Assembly (NCBI RefSeq): GCF_935825525.1
Contig: NZ_CAKXZT010000079.1
Location: 1-64,000, forward strand
Direction: 5' to 3'
Length of the DNA stretch: 64,000 bases
DNA from: Mesorhizobium escarrei
GTDB taxonomy: Bacteria > Pseudomonadota > Alphaproteobacteria > Rhizobiales > Rhizobiaceae
The notes below the pieces were generated by a model. That model had not been told where the DNA came from, ran no database searches, and saw only the letters and a list, made by a program, of their open reading frames with translations. This document shows, piece by piece, positions 1-9,073 of this stretch; positions within the stretch are counted from its first letter, which is position 1, and every line of letters begins with the position of its first letter. A program made the position numbers and the translations under genes.

Positions 1-116
1 GCTTCTGCCTCAATACCTTTCGAGCCGACAGCAAAAAGGACACCATGCGTGGCAAAATGATGCGTGCAGGCTGGAACGATGCTTATCTCTTCCAGCTCAT
101 GACTCAAATGCGATAG
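1..116 (+). CDS. 3' end of a truncated gene, product unknown
   Basis: An open frame enters from the window edge (codons begin at base 3) and ends at TAG 114-116. The visible peptide is about 37 residues, rich in Met, Arg and Lys, and ends in FQLMTQMR. No family is recognisable from this tail. The call as coding is an inference: the frame is open to the edge and no other frame is more convincing, but a fragment this short cannot be assigned. Bases 117-353 downstream hold no gene I can support. Confidence 0.35.
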   Translation, partial: FCLNTFRADSKKDTMRGKMMRAGWNDAYLFQLMTQMR

Positions 117-353
117 CCCTGCTCTCGTGGGGGAGATGTCCGGCAGGACAGAGGGGGGCGCTGTCCCTCCAGCGTCTCGAACTATTCTGCACCGCAGCAG
201 CGCTTGGACGGAACAGGATAGGGCGTCGCTGCGCCTGCGAAGGCATGGTGGCCTGCGGCCAATCGCAGATGTCGGGCATCTGGTGGCTGAAGATCGGCTG
301 AACCTATGCGCTTGCGACCCTCGCGACCCGCGCAATGCGGACCATCCCCCCGG

Positions 354-2033
354 TCAAATCTCTGCAAGATCGCCCAGCGATTGTATCAGCGGCTGAATTT
401 CGTTTTCATAATTCTTCCAGCGCTTGACCGACGATCTGTAAATCGGTTGGCGAACCTGCCAGCGGCTGGGCGTGTTGACCGAACCATCCCGATCGAAAAA
501 GCGCAGGCAGGCGTCATCCCAGGGCAGCCCGAGATAATCTATCAGGCGGCGTGACTGGGCTTCCTGGTCCTCGACCAGCGTTTCGTAGCGGTTTTCGAAG
601 ATAAGGCCCGGAAAAACCTCGTTCCAATGCTGCATCAGGCGGTCATACTCGCGATAGTACAGGCCTAGTGTTTTCAGATCGGTATTGTAGCTGTGTGCCT
701 CGCTGAAGTTGAGAACAAAGCAGGAGACGCAATTGTCGATGGCGTCACGACGGCAATGAATGATGCGTGCGTTGGGGAAGAGAAGCCCGATTAGGCCGAT
801 CAGTTCAAAATTGTGCGGCATCTTATCCACGACGCGAAGCGCGGCAGGCGCCCGCTCCCGCAAGTAGGACAGGTGCTCTTCGGCCAAGGTTCTGGACAGG
901 TCTTCTGTAATCGACGTGACTGGCTGGTGCAAATCTCCAGCCGATGATGTCTTGAGACCGATCGCATTCGCGACCCGCCTTAGTTTGCTAAGCTCCCCCG
1001 CACCATGAACATCGGGATGGCTGGCGCAGATCTGCTCCGTGAGCGTCGTTCCCGAGCGGGGCATGCCAACCACGAACACGGGCAGTTCGGAAGGATTTCC
1101 ATAGCCGGCCCTGGCAGCCAAAAAGTCCGGCGTGAAGGTTTCAATCATCGAATCGATCCACCGACGATACAAATCTATGTCGAACTTGTAGCCGGAGGCC
1201 TGTTTCGCCCTGTTGAAATGGTCGAATGCCTCATCATAGCGCTTGAGGTCGTTCAGCACCTTGCCGGCGGCGTGATGGAGTTGCTGCGCGGCTTTCGAAC
1301 CAAGTTTCGGATTGCCAAGTTCACCAAGGATGGATTGCAGCTCCTCGGGCTCCTCGGTGAACTTTCGCGTCTGTACAAGGTCGTTGTAGGCGGCCGGCAC
1401 CCCAATACGGCGATCGATCGCTTCTTTCAGATAGACGGCGGCTTCATCCATACGCCCCAGGCCGCTGAGCGCGCCGGCCAGCCCGGCTCGCACCTTGGGA
1501 TGATCGCGGTTGATTTTCAGCGCCTTCTCGTAAAGCGGCAAAGCCATGTCGGGCTTGTCAAACGCCGTGTAGGTGAGGCCCAATGCGCAAAGTGCTTCGA
1601 TAAGGCCGGGCTGCAGTTCCAGGGCATACTGCATATGCTTGATTGCTGGCGCATACTCGCTGACCTTCACATAGGCCTCGCCCAGACTGAGGTGGTAGTA
1701 TGGGTTTTTAGGTTCCTCGCCGACCGCCCGTGCGAAATATCGCAAGGCCCTCTCGTCATCGTAACCCAGGTATATGGTCCCCAGAATGTACAAGGCGAGC
1801 GGATGGTTTGGCGTGCGCGCCAGAACCCGAAGGCATAGGTCCTGGGCCTCGTCGAGCCGCTTGGCCTGCTGAAAGGCATATGCCTGTTTCAGCAGCGCGT
1901 CGTCGGCCTGCGCACGCGATTGGGCGTTGCCTTTCTGCGGGCTCACTAAAGGCTTCGCTATCGGCACCTTCGCTTTCGGCGCGGGTCCGGGCTTGATGTG
2001 CTTTGACCAGGCAGGTGGGAGTCGATTGTTCAT
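354..2033 (-). CDS. TPR-repeat sulfotransferase family protein
   Basis: 559 residues from ATG at 2033. The N-terminal half (about residues 45-290) is a run of tetratricopeptide repeats with the usual spacing of small and aromatic residues. The C-terminal half (about 315-540) is a sulfotransferase domain with the PAPS 5'-phosphosulfate loop VVGMPRSGTTLTEQ near residue 320 and a later conserved CRRDAIDNC segment. Proteins of this build transfer sulfate from PAPS to peptides or glycans; the substrate here is unknown. It is divergent from the HisC-like gene with a short shared promoter region. No signal peptide is evident, so it is probably cytosolic. Confidence 0.85.
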   Translation of the reverse strand: MNNRLPPAWSKHIKPGPAPKAKVPIAKPLVSPQKGNAQSRAQADDALLKQAYAFQQAKRLDEAQDLCLRVLARTPNHPLALYILGTIYLGYDDERALRYFARAVGEEPKNPYYHLSLGEAYVKVSEYAPAIKHMQYALELQPGLIEALCALGLTYTAFDKPDMALPLYEKALKINRDHPKVRAGLAGALSGLGRMDEAAVYLKEAIDRRIGVPAAYNDLVQTRKFTEEPEELQSILGELGNPKLGSKAAQQLHHAAGKVLNDLKRYDEAFDHFNRAKQASGYKFDIDLYRRWIDSMIETFTPDFLAARAGYGNPSELPVFVVGMPRSGTTLTEQICASHPDVHGAGELSKLRRVANAIGLKTSSAGDLHQPVTSITEDLSRTLAEEHLSYLRERAPAALRVVDKMPHNFELIGLIGLLFPNARIIHCRRDAIDNCVSCFVLNFSEAHSYNTDLKTLGLYYREYDRLMQHWNEVFPGLIFENRYETLVEDQEAQSRRLIDYLGLPWDDACLRFFDRDGSVNTPSRWQVRQPIYRSSVKRWKNYENEIQPLIQSLGDLAEI

Positions 2034-2034
2034 G

Positions 2035-2074
2035 ATATCTCGCTTGCAAGAAGAAATATCTCGCTAGCAAAAAG
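2035..2074. repeat. tandem 21-bp direct repeat in a divergent promoter region
   Basis: The motif ATATCTCGCT(T/A)GCAA(G/A)AAG occurs at 2035-2053 and again at 2056-2074, exactly two helical turns apart. It lies immediately upstream of the sulfotransferase start at 2033 and about 100 bases from the HisC-like gene. The spacing fits a pair of regulator sites or a small slippage duplication; no regulator is known. Confidence 0.5.
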
Positions 2075-2174
2075 TGAGGGGGGAATCCAGCATGCTGGCT
2101 CCAGCCAAGGCGGGAGCTTGCGCGGCCACCTGTGCCGCGCTAGCAAGAAGGCCCTTTTCGAGCGAGCCTTTGCC

Positions 2175-3287
2175 ATGCGCCAGCGCCCTCCCCTCACGCC
2201 GATCATCAGCGCGCTACCTTCGACGGTGCCGTTTGTCGGCCCGGAGGCGCAGGAGCGTGATCGCGGTCGCGCCTTTCGCGCCCGTATCGGCGCCAATGAG
2301 AGCAGTTTTGGCCCCTCGCCGCGCGTCATCGCCCGCATGGCCGGCATCGCCGGCGACATGTGGATGTATTGTGATCCAGACAATCACGATCTGAAGCTGG
2401 CTGTTGCCGCGCATCTTGGCGTTGGCGTCGAAAACGTGGTGGTCGGCGAAGGCATAGACGGGTTGCTCAGCCTGGTGGCGCGCATGCATGTGGCGCCGGG
2501 CGACGCGGTGGTCACCTCGCTCGGCGCCTATCCGACCTTCAATTTCCATATTGCCGGCGTCGGCGGCCGGCTGGTCGCGGTGCCTTACGAGAACGACAGG
2601 GAAAGCCTCGACGGCCTGTTGGCGGCGGTGCGCAACGAAAATGCGCCGCTGGTCTATCTGTCCAACCCGGACAATCCGATGGGCAGCTGGTGGGAGGCTG
2701 CGGAGCTCATCCGCTTCATCGAAGCCCTGCCGGAGACCACCATGCTGGTGCTCGACGAGGCCTATGGCGAATTGGGCCCGGCCTCGGCGCTGCCGCCAAT
2801 CGACGTGTCGCGGACGAACGTCATCCGCATGCGCACCTTCTCGAAAGCCTACGGGCTGGCCGGCATCCGCTGCGGCTATGCGGTGGCCGACGCCCAGGCG
2901 ATCCGCGATTTCGAGAAGATCCGCAACCATTACGGCGTCAGCCGCATGGCGCAGATCGCTGGCGTCGAGGCGCTGGACGATCAGGACTATCTGCAAAGCG
3001 TGGTGGCGCGGGTCGCTTCCGGCCGCCGGCGCATCGCTGAGATCGCCGAGGCCAATGGGCTGAAGCCGCTGCCCTCGGCAACCAATTTCGTCACTCTGGA
3101 CTGCGGCGGCGACGGCGCCTTTGCGCTGAAGGTGCTGCAGGCGCTGCTGTCGCGCGATGTGTTCATCCGCAAGCCGATGGTGCCGGTTCTCGACCGCTGC
3201 ATCCGGGTCAGCGTCGGCCTCGGCCACGAGCTCGACATTTTTGCCGAGCAGCTGCCGGGCGCGCTGGCGGCGGCACGGGGGAACTGA
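2175..3287 (+). CDS. Histidinol-phosphate aminotransferase-like PLP enzyme
   Basis: 370 residues from ATG 2175; in-frame TTG at 2118 is a less likely start. Fold-type I class I/II aminotransferase: NPDNP near residue 164, DEAY near 194 and the PLP-lysine motif SKAYGLAGIRCGY with the lysine at about 224. The N-terminal ANESSFGPSP segment matches the HisC group. HisC converts imidazole-acetol phosphate plus glutamate to histidinol phosphate, but this gene stands apart from other his genes, so it may be a paralogue acting on another amino acid such as an aromatic one. For that reason no symbol is given. Confidence 0.85.
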   Translation: MRQRPPLTPIISALPSTVPFVGPEAQERDRGRAFRARIGANESSFGPSPRVIARMAGIAGDMWMYCDPDNHDLKLAVAAHLGVGVENVVVGEGIDGLLSLVARMHVAPGDAVVTSLGAYPTFNFHIAGVGGRLVAVPYENDRESLDGLLAAVRNENAPLVYLSNPDNPMGSWWEAAELIRFIEALPETTMLVLDEAYGELGPASALPPIDVSRTNVIRMRTFSKAYGLAGIRCGYAVADAQAIRDFEKIRNHYGVSRMAQIAGVEALDDQDYLQSVVARVASGRRRIAEIAEANGLKPLPSATNFVTLDCGGDGAFALKVLQALLSRDVFIRKPMVPVLDRCIRVSVGLGHELDIFAEQLPGALAAARGN

Positions 3288-3312
3288 AAGGCCGAACAGA
3301 CGCGCGCTCTTC

Positions 3313-3460
3313 CTTCTCCCCTTCTTGTGGGAGAAGGCGGCCGAGCGAAGCTCGGTCGGATGAGGGGTGTTCCAGCTTGGCACCGACGGCGCTCCGTCCA
3401 ACACCCCTCATCCGGCTCGGCGCTACGCGCCGATCCACCTTCTCCCACAAGGGGAGAAGG
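3313..3460. repeat. Long imperfect palindromic repeat element
   Basis: Two arms of about 60 bases in inverted orientation: CTTCTCCCC...GAGAAGG...GGATGAGGGGTGTT on the left and AACACCCCTCATCC...CCTTCTCCCAC...GGGGAGAAG on the right, separated by a 25-30 base loop. It fills the gap between the aminotransferase and the TetR gene. This outline matches the dispersed intergenic palindromes (RIME-like) of rhizobial genomes. As RNA it would fold into a long hairpin and could end transcription from either side. Confidence 0.8.
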
Positions 3461-3481
3461 GAAGACCACTGCTTGAATTAA

Positions 3482-3497
3482 TTGAACGTTCGTTTTA
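3482..3497. promoter_or_regulatory. Candidate TetR operator upstream of the liu cluster
   Basis: The perfect palindrome GAACGTTC (3484-3491) sits in an A+T-rich stretch about 35 bases before the TetR start at 3524. TetR regulators commonly repress their own gene through a palindrome in this position. The assignment is inferred from place and symmetry alone. Confidence 0.35.
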
Positions 3498-3523
3498 TTA
3501 TCCGCCTCCTCAACGAGGTTTCC

Positions 3524-4171
3524 ATGGCGCGCACGACCGGTTCCGACGGCGAAAAGACCGAAGCAGCGGTCCGCGAGGCGGCGGTCAGCCTGATCGCGCG
3601 CCTTGGCTATGAGGCAATGTCGATGCGCCAGCTGGCCGCCGAGGTCGGCGTCCAGGCGGCGGCGCTCTACCGTTATTTTCCGACCAAGGAAGACCTGTTG
3701 TTCACGCTGATGCGCGAGCACATGGCAGGGCTGATCGAGGCGTGGGACGCGGCGCGCCCGGCCGCGGCCGATCCGGCGACCCGGCTCGCCGCCTATGTCG
3801 AAAACCACATCGCCTTCCACATCGAACGCCGCCATTCCACCCATGTCTCGAACATGGAATTGCGCAGCCTGTCGCATGACCGCCTGACGCAGATCCTCAA
3901 GCTGCGCACCGCCTATGAGAAGGAGCTGCGCGTCATCTTGCGCGACGGCGCGGAAGCCGGTGTCTTCGACGTCGAAGACACAGGGCTGACAGCCATGGCG
4001 CTGATCCAGATGATGACCGGCGTTATCGTCTGGTTCCGGCCGGGCGAGCGGCTATCGATCTCGGAGGTAACCGCCACATATCTTTCAATGACGATGCGCC
4101 TGGTTGGAGCAAAGGCCCATGGCGGGACAACGACCTGCAGCGCCGCAGCCGGCGAGCAAAGGACGCTGTAG
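3524..4171 (+). CDS. TetR/AcrR family transcriptional regulator of the leucine-catabolism cluster
   Basis: 215 residues from ATG 3524, preceded by GAGGTTTCC. The N-terminal helix-turn-helix is typical of TetR: ...ARLGYEAMSMRQLAAEVGV, then ALYRYFPTKEDLL near residues 48-60. The C-terminal ligand domain is variable. It lies 61 bases upstream of isovaleryl-CoA dehydrogenase on the same strand, which suggests it senses an acyl-CoA or branched-chain intermediate and controls the cluster; that role is inferred. The palindrome at 3484-3491 is a plausible operator. Confidence 0.88.
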   Translation: MARTTGSDGEKTEAAVREAAVSLIARLGYEAMSMRQLAAEVGVQAAALYRYFPTKEDLLFTLMREHMAGLIEAWDAARPAAADPATRLAAYVENHIAFHIERRHSTHVSNMELRSLSHDRLTQILKLRTAYEKELRVILRDGAEAGVFDVEDTGLTAMALIQMMTGVIVWFRPGERLSISEVTATYLSMTMRLVGAKAHGGTTTCSAAAGEQRTL

Positions 4172-4232
4172 CATTTTGATTTTGCGCCCTTCCCGAAATT
4201 GAATTTCGGGGCCGTGCGCCGGGAGGAAAGGC

Positions 4233-5396
4233 ATGTACACGCACACACTCAACTTCGGGCTCGACGAAGACATCGAAGCGCTGCGCGACCTGGTGCGGCG
4301 CTTCGCCCAGGACAAGATCGCCCCGATCGCCGCCGAGATCGACCGCTCGAATGAATTTCCGGCGCATCTGTGGGCCGAGCTCGGTGGGCTCGGCCTGCTC
4401 GGCATCACCGCCGATCCGGATTTCGGCGGCACCGGCATGGGCTATCTCGCCCATGTCGTCGCGATGGAAGAGATTTCGCGCGCCTCGGCCTCGGTCGGCC
4501 TGTCCTACGGCGCCCATTCCAACCTCTGCGTCAACCAGATCAATCGCTGGGCAACGCCGGCGCAGAAGCAAAAATATCTGCCTGTGCTGTGCAGCGGCGA
4601 AAAGGTCGGCGCGCTGGCAATGTCGGAATCCGGCGCCGGCTCCGACGTCGTGTCGCTCAAATTGCGTGCCGAAAAGCGCAACGACCGCTACGTTCTCAAC
4701 GGCACTAAGATGTGGATCACCAACGGCCCGGATGCCGAAACACTGGTCGTCTACGCCAAGACCGATCCGGCGCTCCAGTCGCGCGGCATCACCGCCTTTA
4801 TCGTCGAAAAATCGATGGCCGGATTTTCCGTCGCGCAAAAGCTCGACAAGCTCGGCATGCGCGGCTCCAACACCGGCGAACTGGTTTTTTCGGATGTCGA
4901 AGTGCCGTTCGACAATGTACTGCATGAGGAAGGGCGTGGCGTCGAGGTGCTGATGTCGGGTCTCGACTACGAGCGCACGGTGCTCGCCGGCGGCCCGCTC
5001 GGGCTGATGGCGGCGTGCCTCGATGTGGCGGTCCCCTATGTGCACCAACGCAAGCAGTTCGGTCAGCCGATCGGGGAGTTCCAGCTGGTGCAGGGCAAGC
5101 TCGCCGACATGTATACGACGATGAACGCCGCGCGCGCCTATATCTATGCCGTCGCCGCTGCCTGCGACCGCGGCCAGGCGAGCCGCAAGGACGCCGCCGC
5201 TTGTGTGCTGTTCGCCGCCGAGAAGGCGACGCAGATGGCGCTCGACGCCATCCAGCTGCTGGGCGGCAATGGCTACATCAACGACTATCCGACCGGCCGG
5301 CTTCTGCGCGACGCCAAGCTCTACGAGATCGGCGCCGGCACCAGCGAGATCCGCCGTTGGCTGATCGGGCGGGAAATCATGGCGGAGGGGGTCTAA
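4233..5396 (+). CDS. ivd: Isovaleryl-CoA dehydrogenase
   Basis: 387 residues, normal for the family, with Shine-Dalgarno GGGAGGAAAG before ATG 4233. It oxidises isovaleryl-CoA to 3-methylcrotonyl-CoA with FAD, passing electrons to ETF. The acyl-CoA dehydrogenase motifs are present ([34 protein letters not shown]). [16 protein letters not shown] near residue 250 carries the catalytic Glu in the helix position peculiar to isovaleryl-CoA dehydrogenases. It starts the leucine-degradation cluster whose carboxylase subunits lie at 6252 and 9074. It is also called liuA. Confidence 0.93.
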   Translation: MYTHTLNFGLDEDIEALRDLVRRFAQDKIAPIAAEIDRSNEFPAHLWAELGGLGLLGITADPDFGGTGMGYLAHVVAMEEISRASASVGLSYGAHSNLCVNQINRWATPAQKQKYLPVLCSGEKVGALAMSESGAGSDVVSLKLRAEKRNDRYVLNGTKMWITNGPDAETLVVYAKTDPALQSRGITAFIVEKSMAGFSVAQKLDKLGMRGSNTGELVFSDVEVPFDNVLHEEGRGVEVLMSGLDYERTVLAGGPLGLMAACLDVAVPYVHQRKQFGQPIGEFQLVQGKLADMYTTMNAARAYIYAVAAACDRGQASRKDAAACVLFAAEKATQMALDAIQLLGGNGYINDYPTGRLLRDAKLYEIGAGTSEIRRWLIGREIMAEGV

Positions 5397-5438
5397 TGGC
5401 GCTATCTGCGGAATTTGCCATTCGTGAGAACTTGTGCC

Positions 5439-5467
5439 ATATTTTCCAGAATATGACATATTTCTGG
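5439..5467. promoter_or_regulatory. Overlapping palindromes, candidate toxin-antitoxin operator
   Basis: CATATT..CCAGAATATG (5439-5456) overlaps CCAGAATATGACATATTTCTGG-type symmetry (5446-5467). The block is A+T-rich within GC-rich DNA and ends 14 bases before the antitoxin start. AbrB/MazE-fold antitoxins typically repress their own operon through such nested inverted repeats, so this is the likely autoregulatory site and promoter of the pair. Confidence 0.55.
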
Positions 5468-5480
5468 AACGAGGCGGACC

Positions 5481-5867
5481 ATGAGAACGGAAAAGGCTGG
5501 GTTAGACGAGAATCCGCAAACGCGCTTCGACGCAGAAGCTCAAAAAACTCCGCTCCGGGTGCCAGCGAAACGCGAGCGCGTCAGACTTGGCGAGGGGGGG
5601 CGTTTCGTCATTCCGGCTGCAATGCGCGAGGAGATGGGCGTGAAGCCTGGTGAAGACTTGATCCTTCATGTCGAGAACGGCGAGTTGCGGGTAAGGTCGT
5701 GGCTTCGAAATCTCAGGCGCGTCCAGGCCGAATTGTCAGCGTTGAAAAAGCCGGGCGAAAGTGTCGTCGACGAATTTCTGAAGGAGCGGCGGGAAGAACA
5801 GCGCCGAAGCGACAAGCGTTTCGACCGGCTGCATGCCGAAGGAACGGCGAGAAAGGGAGCGAAGTGA
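5481..5867 (+). CDS. AbrB/SpoVT-type antitoxin (VapB-like)
   Basis: 128 residues from ATG 5481. The swapped-hairpin AbrB domain is at about residues 33-70 (RVRLGEGGRFVIPAAMREEM then GVKPGEDLILHVENGELRV), the DNA-binding fold of many antitoxins. The charged C-terminal tail (EFLKERREEQRRSDKRF) would wrap the toxin. The stop TGA overlaps the GTG start of the PIN toxin, so translation is coupled. Length is greater than the usual 75-90 residues because of an N-terminal extension of about 25 residues; an internal start is possible but I see no good one. Confidence 0.82.
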   Translation: MRTEKAGLDENPQTRFDAEAQKTPLRVPAKRERVRLGEGGRFVIPAAMREEMGVKPGEDLILHVENGELRVRSWLRNLRRVQAELSALKKPGESVVDEFLKERREEQRRSDKRFDRLHAEGTARKGAK

Positions 5868-6247
5868 AACCCTACGTCATGGACAGCTCGGCGGCGCTTG
5901 CGATCCTGCTCAACGAGAAAGGCACCGACATTGCCTTGGGTTTCGCGCCGGATGCGCAATGCAGCTCCGTCAATGCAGCCGAAGTCATCGCCAAGCTGAT
6001 CGACAAGGGACGCAGCATGGAAGAGGCCGCTGACGACCTCGCCAGCCTAGGCATGCCGGTCGCTGTTTTCGATGAAATGATGGGCATCGTCGCCGGTCAG
6101 CTTCGCGAACTGACGCGGCATCGCGGCTTGTCGCTGGGCGACCGGGCCTGCCTAGCGCTGGCAATTCGCGAGAATGCCATTGCCGTCACCGCCGACCGCG
6201 ACTGGGGCGACCTCGATATCGGCTGCAAGATCGAACTGATCCGGTAA
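5864..6247 (+). CDS. PIN-domain ribonuclease toxin (VapC-like)
   Basis: 127 residues from GTG 5864, which overlaps the antitoxin stop (GTGA). PIN-domain acidic residues are visible: YVMDSSAAL (first Asp, residue 6), SSVNAAEV (Glu), [12 protein letters not shown] (Asp) and [10 protein letters not shown] (Asp). VapC toxins cleave tRNA or rRNA when the antitoxin is degraded. The pair lies between ivd and the carboxylase beta gene in the same orientation, with only 4 bases to the next start. It may therefore be read with the catabolic genes or depend on its own promoter at 5439-5467. Confidence 0.85.
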   Translation: MKPYVMDSSAALAILLNEKGTDIALGFAPDAQCSSVNAAEVIAKLIDKGRSMEEAADDLASLGMPVAVFDEMMGIVAGQLRELTRHRGLSLGDRACLALAIRENAIAVTADRDWGDLDIGCKIELIR

Positions 6248-6251
6248 CATC

Positions 6252-7859
6252 ATGCCCACCCTCACTTCGCAGATCTCACCCGCCTCCGCCACCTTCCGCG
6301 CCAATGCCGAGCGCATGCGGGCGCTGGTCGCCGACATTGCAGAAAAGGTGGCAACCGTCGAGCGTGGCGGCTCGGAGGAAGCGCGTGAGCGCCACCAGAG
6401 CCGCGGCAAGCTTTTGCCGCGCGAGCGCCTTGCCCAGCTGCTCGACACCGGCTCGCCATTCCTCGAGATCGGCCAGTTCGCCGCGTGGTCGATGTATGGC
6501 GAAGACATCGCATCGGCCGGCATCATTACCGGTATCGGCCGCGTCGAAGGCACCGAAGTCATGGTCGTTGTCAACGACGCCACGGTGAAGGGCGGCACCT
6601 ATTATCCGCTGACGGTGAAGAAGCATCTGCGCGCCCAGGAGATCGCGCTGCAGAACAGGTTGCCTTGCGTCTATCTGGTCGACAGCGGCGGCGCCAACCT
6701 GCCCAACCAGGACGAGGTGTTTCCCGACCGCGACCATTTCGGCCGCATCTTCTACAACCAGGCCAACATGTCGGCTGCGGGCATTCCGCAAATCGCCTGC
6801 GTCATGGGTTCGTGCACGGCGGGCGGCGCCTATGTGCCGGCGATGTCGGACGAGACGATCATGGTGCGCAACCAGGCCACCATCTTCCTTGGCGGCCCGC
6901 CGCTGGTGAAGGCCGCCACCGGCGAAGATGTCAGCGCAGAGGAACTGGGTGGCGCCGATGTGCACACCCGGCTTTCCGGCGTTGCCGACCATTATGCGCT
7001 GGACGACGAGCATGCGCTGGCGATCGCGCGCCGCATCGTCAGGAACCTCAATCGAAAGAAGCAGATCGGACTGGCACTTCGCGATCCGACCCCGCCGCTT
7101 CATGCAGCCGATGAGCTCTACGGCATCGTGCCGACGGATCTGCGCCAGCCCTATGACGTCCATGAAGTGATCGCGCGCATCGTCGACGGCTCCGAGTTCG
7201 ACGAGTTCAAGCAGAACTATGGCACCACGCTGGTCACCGGCTTTGCCCATCTTGAGGGCATGCCGGTCGGCGTCATCGCCAACAACGGCGTGCTGTTCTC
7301 CGAAAGCGCGCTCAAGGGCGCGCATTTCATCGAGCTGTGCTGCCAGCGCAAGATCCCGCTGATCTTCCTGCAAAACATCACCGGCTTCATGGTCGGGCGA
7401 AAATACGAGGCCGGCGGCATCGCCAAGGACGGCGCCAAGCTGGTGATGGCCGTCGCCACGGCCCGCGTGCCGAAGGTAACCATGATCATCGGCGGCTCGT
7501 TCGGCGCCGGCAATTACGGCATGTGCGGACGCGCCTATTCGCCACGCTTCTTATGGATGTGGCCGAATGCCCGCATTTCGGTGATGGGTGGCGAGCAGGC
7601 GGCCACCGTGCTGGCCGTCGTCAAACGCGAGGGGATCGAGCGCAAGGGCGGGCAATGGAGCGCGGAGGAGGAGGCAAAATTCAAGAAGCCGATCCTGATG
7701 AAATACGAGCATGAAGGCCACCCGCTGTATTCCTCCGCCCGGCTCTGGGACGACGGCATCATCGATCCAGCCAAGACGCGCGAGGTGCTGGCGCTCAGCC
7801 TATCAGCCGCGCTGAACGCCGGGATCGAGGAGACAAGCTTCGGCGTGTTCAGGATGTGA
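6252..7859 (+). CDS. mccB: Methylcrotonyl-CoA carboxylase, carboxyltransferase (beta) subunit
   Basis: 535 residues, the normal length. It transfers carboxyl from carboxybiotin to 3-methylcrotonyl-CoA, giving 3-methylglutaconyl-CoA in leucine degradation. Two crotonase-like carboxyltransferase halves are evident: an N-terminal one with [16 protein letters not shown] and [15 protein letters not shown], and a C-terminal one with [18 protein letters not shown] and [36 protein letters not shown] is typical of the MCC branch. It pairs with the biotin-carrying subunit at 9074. Its stop overlaps the next gene. It is also called liuB. Confidence 0.93.
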   Translation: MPTLTSQISPASATFRANAERMRALVADIAEKVATVERGGSEEARERHQSRGKLLPRERLAQLLDTGSPFLEIGQFAAWSMYGEDIASAGIITGIGRVEGTEVMVVVNDATVKGGTYYPLTVKKHLRAQEIALQNRLPCVYLVDSGGANLPNQDEVFPDRDHFGRIFYNQANMSAAGIPQIACVMGSCTAGGAYVPAMSDETIMVRNQATIFLGGPPLVKAATGEDVSAEELGGADVHTRLSGVADHYALDDEHALAIARRIVRNLNRKKQIGLALRDPTPPLHAADELYGIVPTDLRQPYDVHEVIARIVDGSEFDEFKQNYGTTLVTGFAHLEGMPVGVIANNGVLFSESALKGAHFIELCCQRKIPLIFLQNITGFMVGRKYEAGGIAKDGAKLVMAVATARVPKVTMIIGGSFGAGNYGMCGRAYSPRFLWMWPNARISVMGGEQAATVLAVVKREGIERKGGQWSAEEEAKFKKPILMKYEHEGHPLYSSARLWDDGIIDPAKTREVLALSLSAALNAGIEETSFGVFRM

Positions 7860-7861
7860 CG

Positions 7862-8404
7862 ATGAGCGAGGTCGACCCCAGGATTCGCGTTCATATCGGC
7901 GACATCACCAAGCTGCCGGTCGATGCCATCGTCAACGCCGCCAACACCTCACTTCTGGGCGGCGGAGGCGTCGACGGTGCAATTCACCGTGCGGCCGGCC
8001 CCGAACTCCTGGCCGAATGCCGGACACTCAATGGCTGCAAGGTCGGCGACGCAAAACTCACCAAGGGTTACAGGCTGCCGGCACGCTATGTCATCCACAC
8101 GGTCGGACCGGTTTGGCAAGGCGGCGGCAAGGGCGAAGCCGAGCTGTTGGCCTCCTGCTATCGCCGGTCGCTCGAACTCGCCGCCGCCAAGGATTGCCAG
8201 ATCGTGGCATTTCCGGCGATCTCGACCGGTGTATACCGGTATCCAAAGGACCGGGCGACGCAGATCGCCATTGGCACCGTGAGCGCCTTTATCAGCCACA
8301 ACGCGGTTCCGGAAACCGTCATTTTCTGCTGCTTCGAACAGCGAACGGCGGAACTATACCAGCAGGCGTTGCTGCGCCTGACAGAGCGCGAACGGCATAG
8401 GTAA
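7862..8404 (+). CDS. Macro-domain ADP-ribose hydrolase (O-acetyl-ADP-ribose deacetylase type)
   Basis: 180 residues from ATG 7862, or 182 from GTG 7856, which would overlap the mccB stop. Macro domain in full: [19 protein letters not shown], then [16 protein letters not shown] (the ADP-ribose loops), VIHTVGPVW and [12 protein letters not shown]. The family removes ADP-ribose from proteins or deacetylates O-acetyl-ADP-ribose made by sirtuins; E. coli YmdB is the model. Direct abutment with mccB suggests co-expression with leucine catabolism, where protein acylation and sirtuin products would be expected; that link is inference. Confidence 0.87.
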   Translation: MSEVDPRIRVHIGDITKLPVDAIVNAANTSLLGGGGVDGAIHRAAGPELLAECRTLNGCKVGDAKLTKGYRLPARYVIHTVGPVWQGGGKGEAELLASCYRRSLELAAAKDCQIVAFPAISTGVYRYPKDRATQIAIGTVSAFISHNAVPETVIFCCFEQRTAELYQQALLRLTERERHR

Positions 8405-8509
8405 GAAAATCCCTTCATAGTTTTCACACTTATTTTAATTCCCCGATCTGGCCAGACGAAAGAATCGCGGTTATTGCTTATCGCAAATACCAATGGGGAT
8501 TGGGCGAAG

Positions 8510-8887
8510 ATGAGACTGCAGATATTTCATAAAACAACTGTGTCGGTACTTGCGGGGTTGCTTATATTAGTAGCGCCTGGCGTGGGAGCGGCGGAATCGC
8601 TGGCGGGGAACAAAGGCGACGGCCGTTTCGCCGTCAATTTTCCGCCAGGTTCGACCGGAGATTGCCCGAAGGCCTACAAAGCCTATGTCGCGGCCAGCGG
8701 CCATTCGGCCTATGCGACGACCTTCTATTCGCGCGTCAGCGACCTCTATATCATCTGTGGCTCCAAGCTCAACGCACCCTCGCAACAGGCCGCGGAAGAG
8801 ATTGCGTTGCGAAATTGCCAGGCCGGCTTGACGAGGTGGAAGCTCAAGACCACGGCCGGCGGCTGCGCCATCGCCGCCTCCAAATAG
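8510..8887 (+). CDS. Small secreted protein of unknown function
   Basis: 125 residues from ATG 8510. There is a clear signal peptide (about residues 1-27, hydrophobic core VSVLAGLLILVAPGVGA, cleavage near GAA). The mature part contains four cysteines (GDCPKAYKAY, YIICGSK, LRNCQAG, GGCAIAA), consistent with two disulfides in the periplasm. The spacing of a Cys pair near a conserved aromatic region resembles DUF4189-like small exported proteins, but I do not assign a family. Its 5' end has a decayed copy just downstream at 8905-8957. Confidence 0.72.
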   Translation: MRLQIFHKTTVSVLAGLLILVAPGVGAAESLAGNKGDGRFAVNFPPGSTGDCPKAYKAYVAASGHSAYATTFYSRVSDLYIICGSKLNAPSQQAAEEIALRNCQAGLTRWKLKTTAGGCAIAASK

Positions 8888-8904
8888 GTTGCAGCAGCGA
8901 CGGG

Positions 8905-8957
8905 CGCAAATACCAGTGGGACGGGCGAAGATGAAACTGCAACGTTTTCAGACGTAG
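8905..8957 (+). pseudogene. Decayed duplicate of the 5' end of the secreted-protein gene
   Basis: GCGCAAATACCAGTGGGA, then CGGGCGAAGATGAAACTGC, closely repeats the leader and first codons of the preceding gene (8482-8520, GCAAATACCAATGGGGAT, then TGGGCGAAGATGAGACTGC). The copy starts ATG AAA CTG CAA and stops at TAG after eight codons. It is the remnant of a tandem duplication of the small secreted gene or its leader. Confidence 0.65.
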
Positions 8958-9073
8958 GCAGGCCTGGCTTACCGATCCTTTGACAACGGCCGGACCGCAA
9001 AGCAGGGTGTTGCCACAGCTCGGGTGAAGGAGCATTCGCGCCGTTGGCGGTAAGCTCTGGCTTTGGAGGTCCC

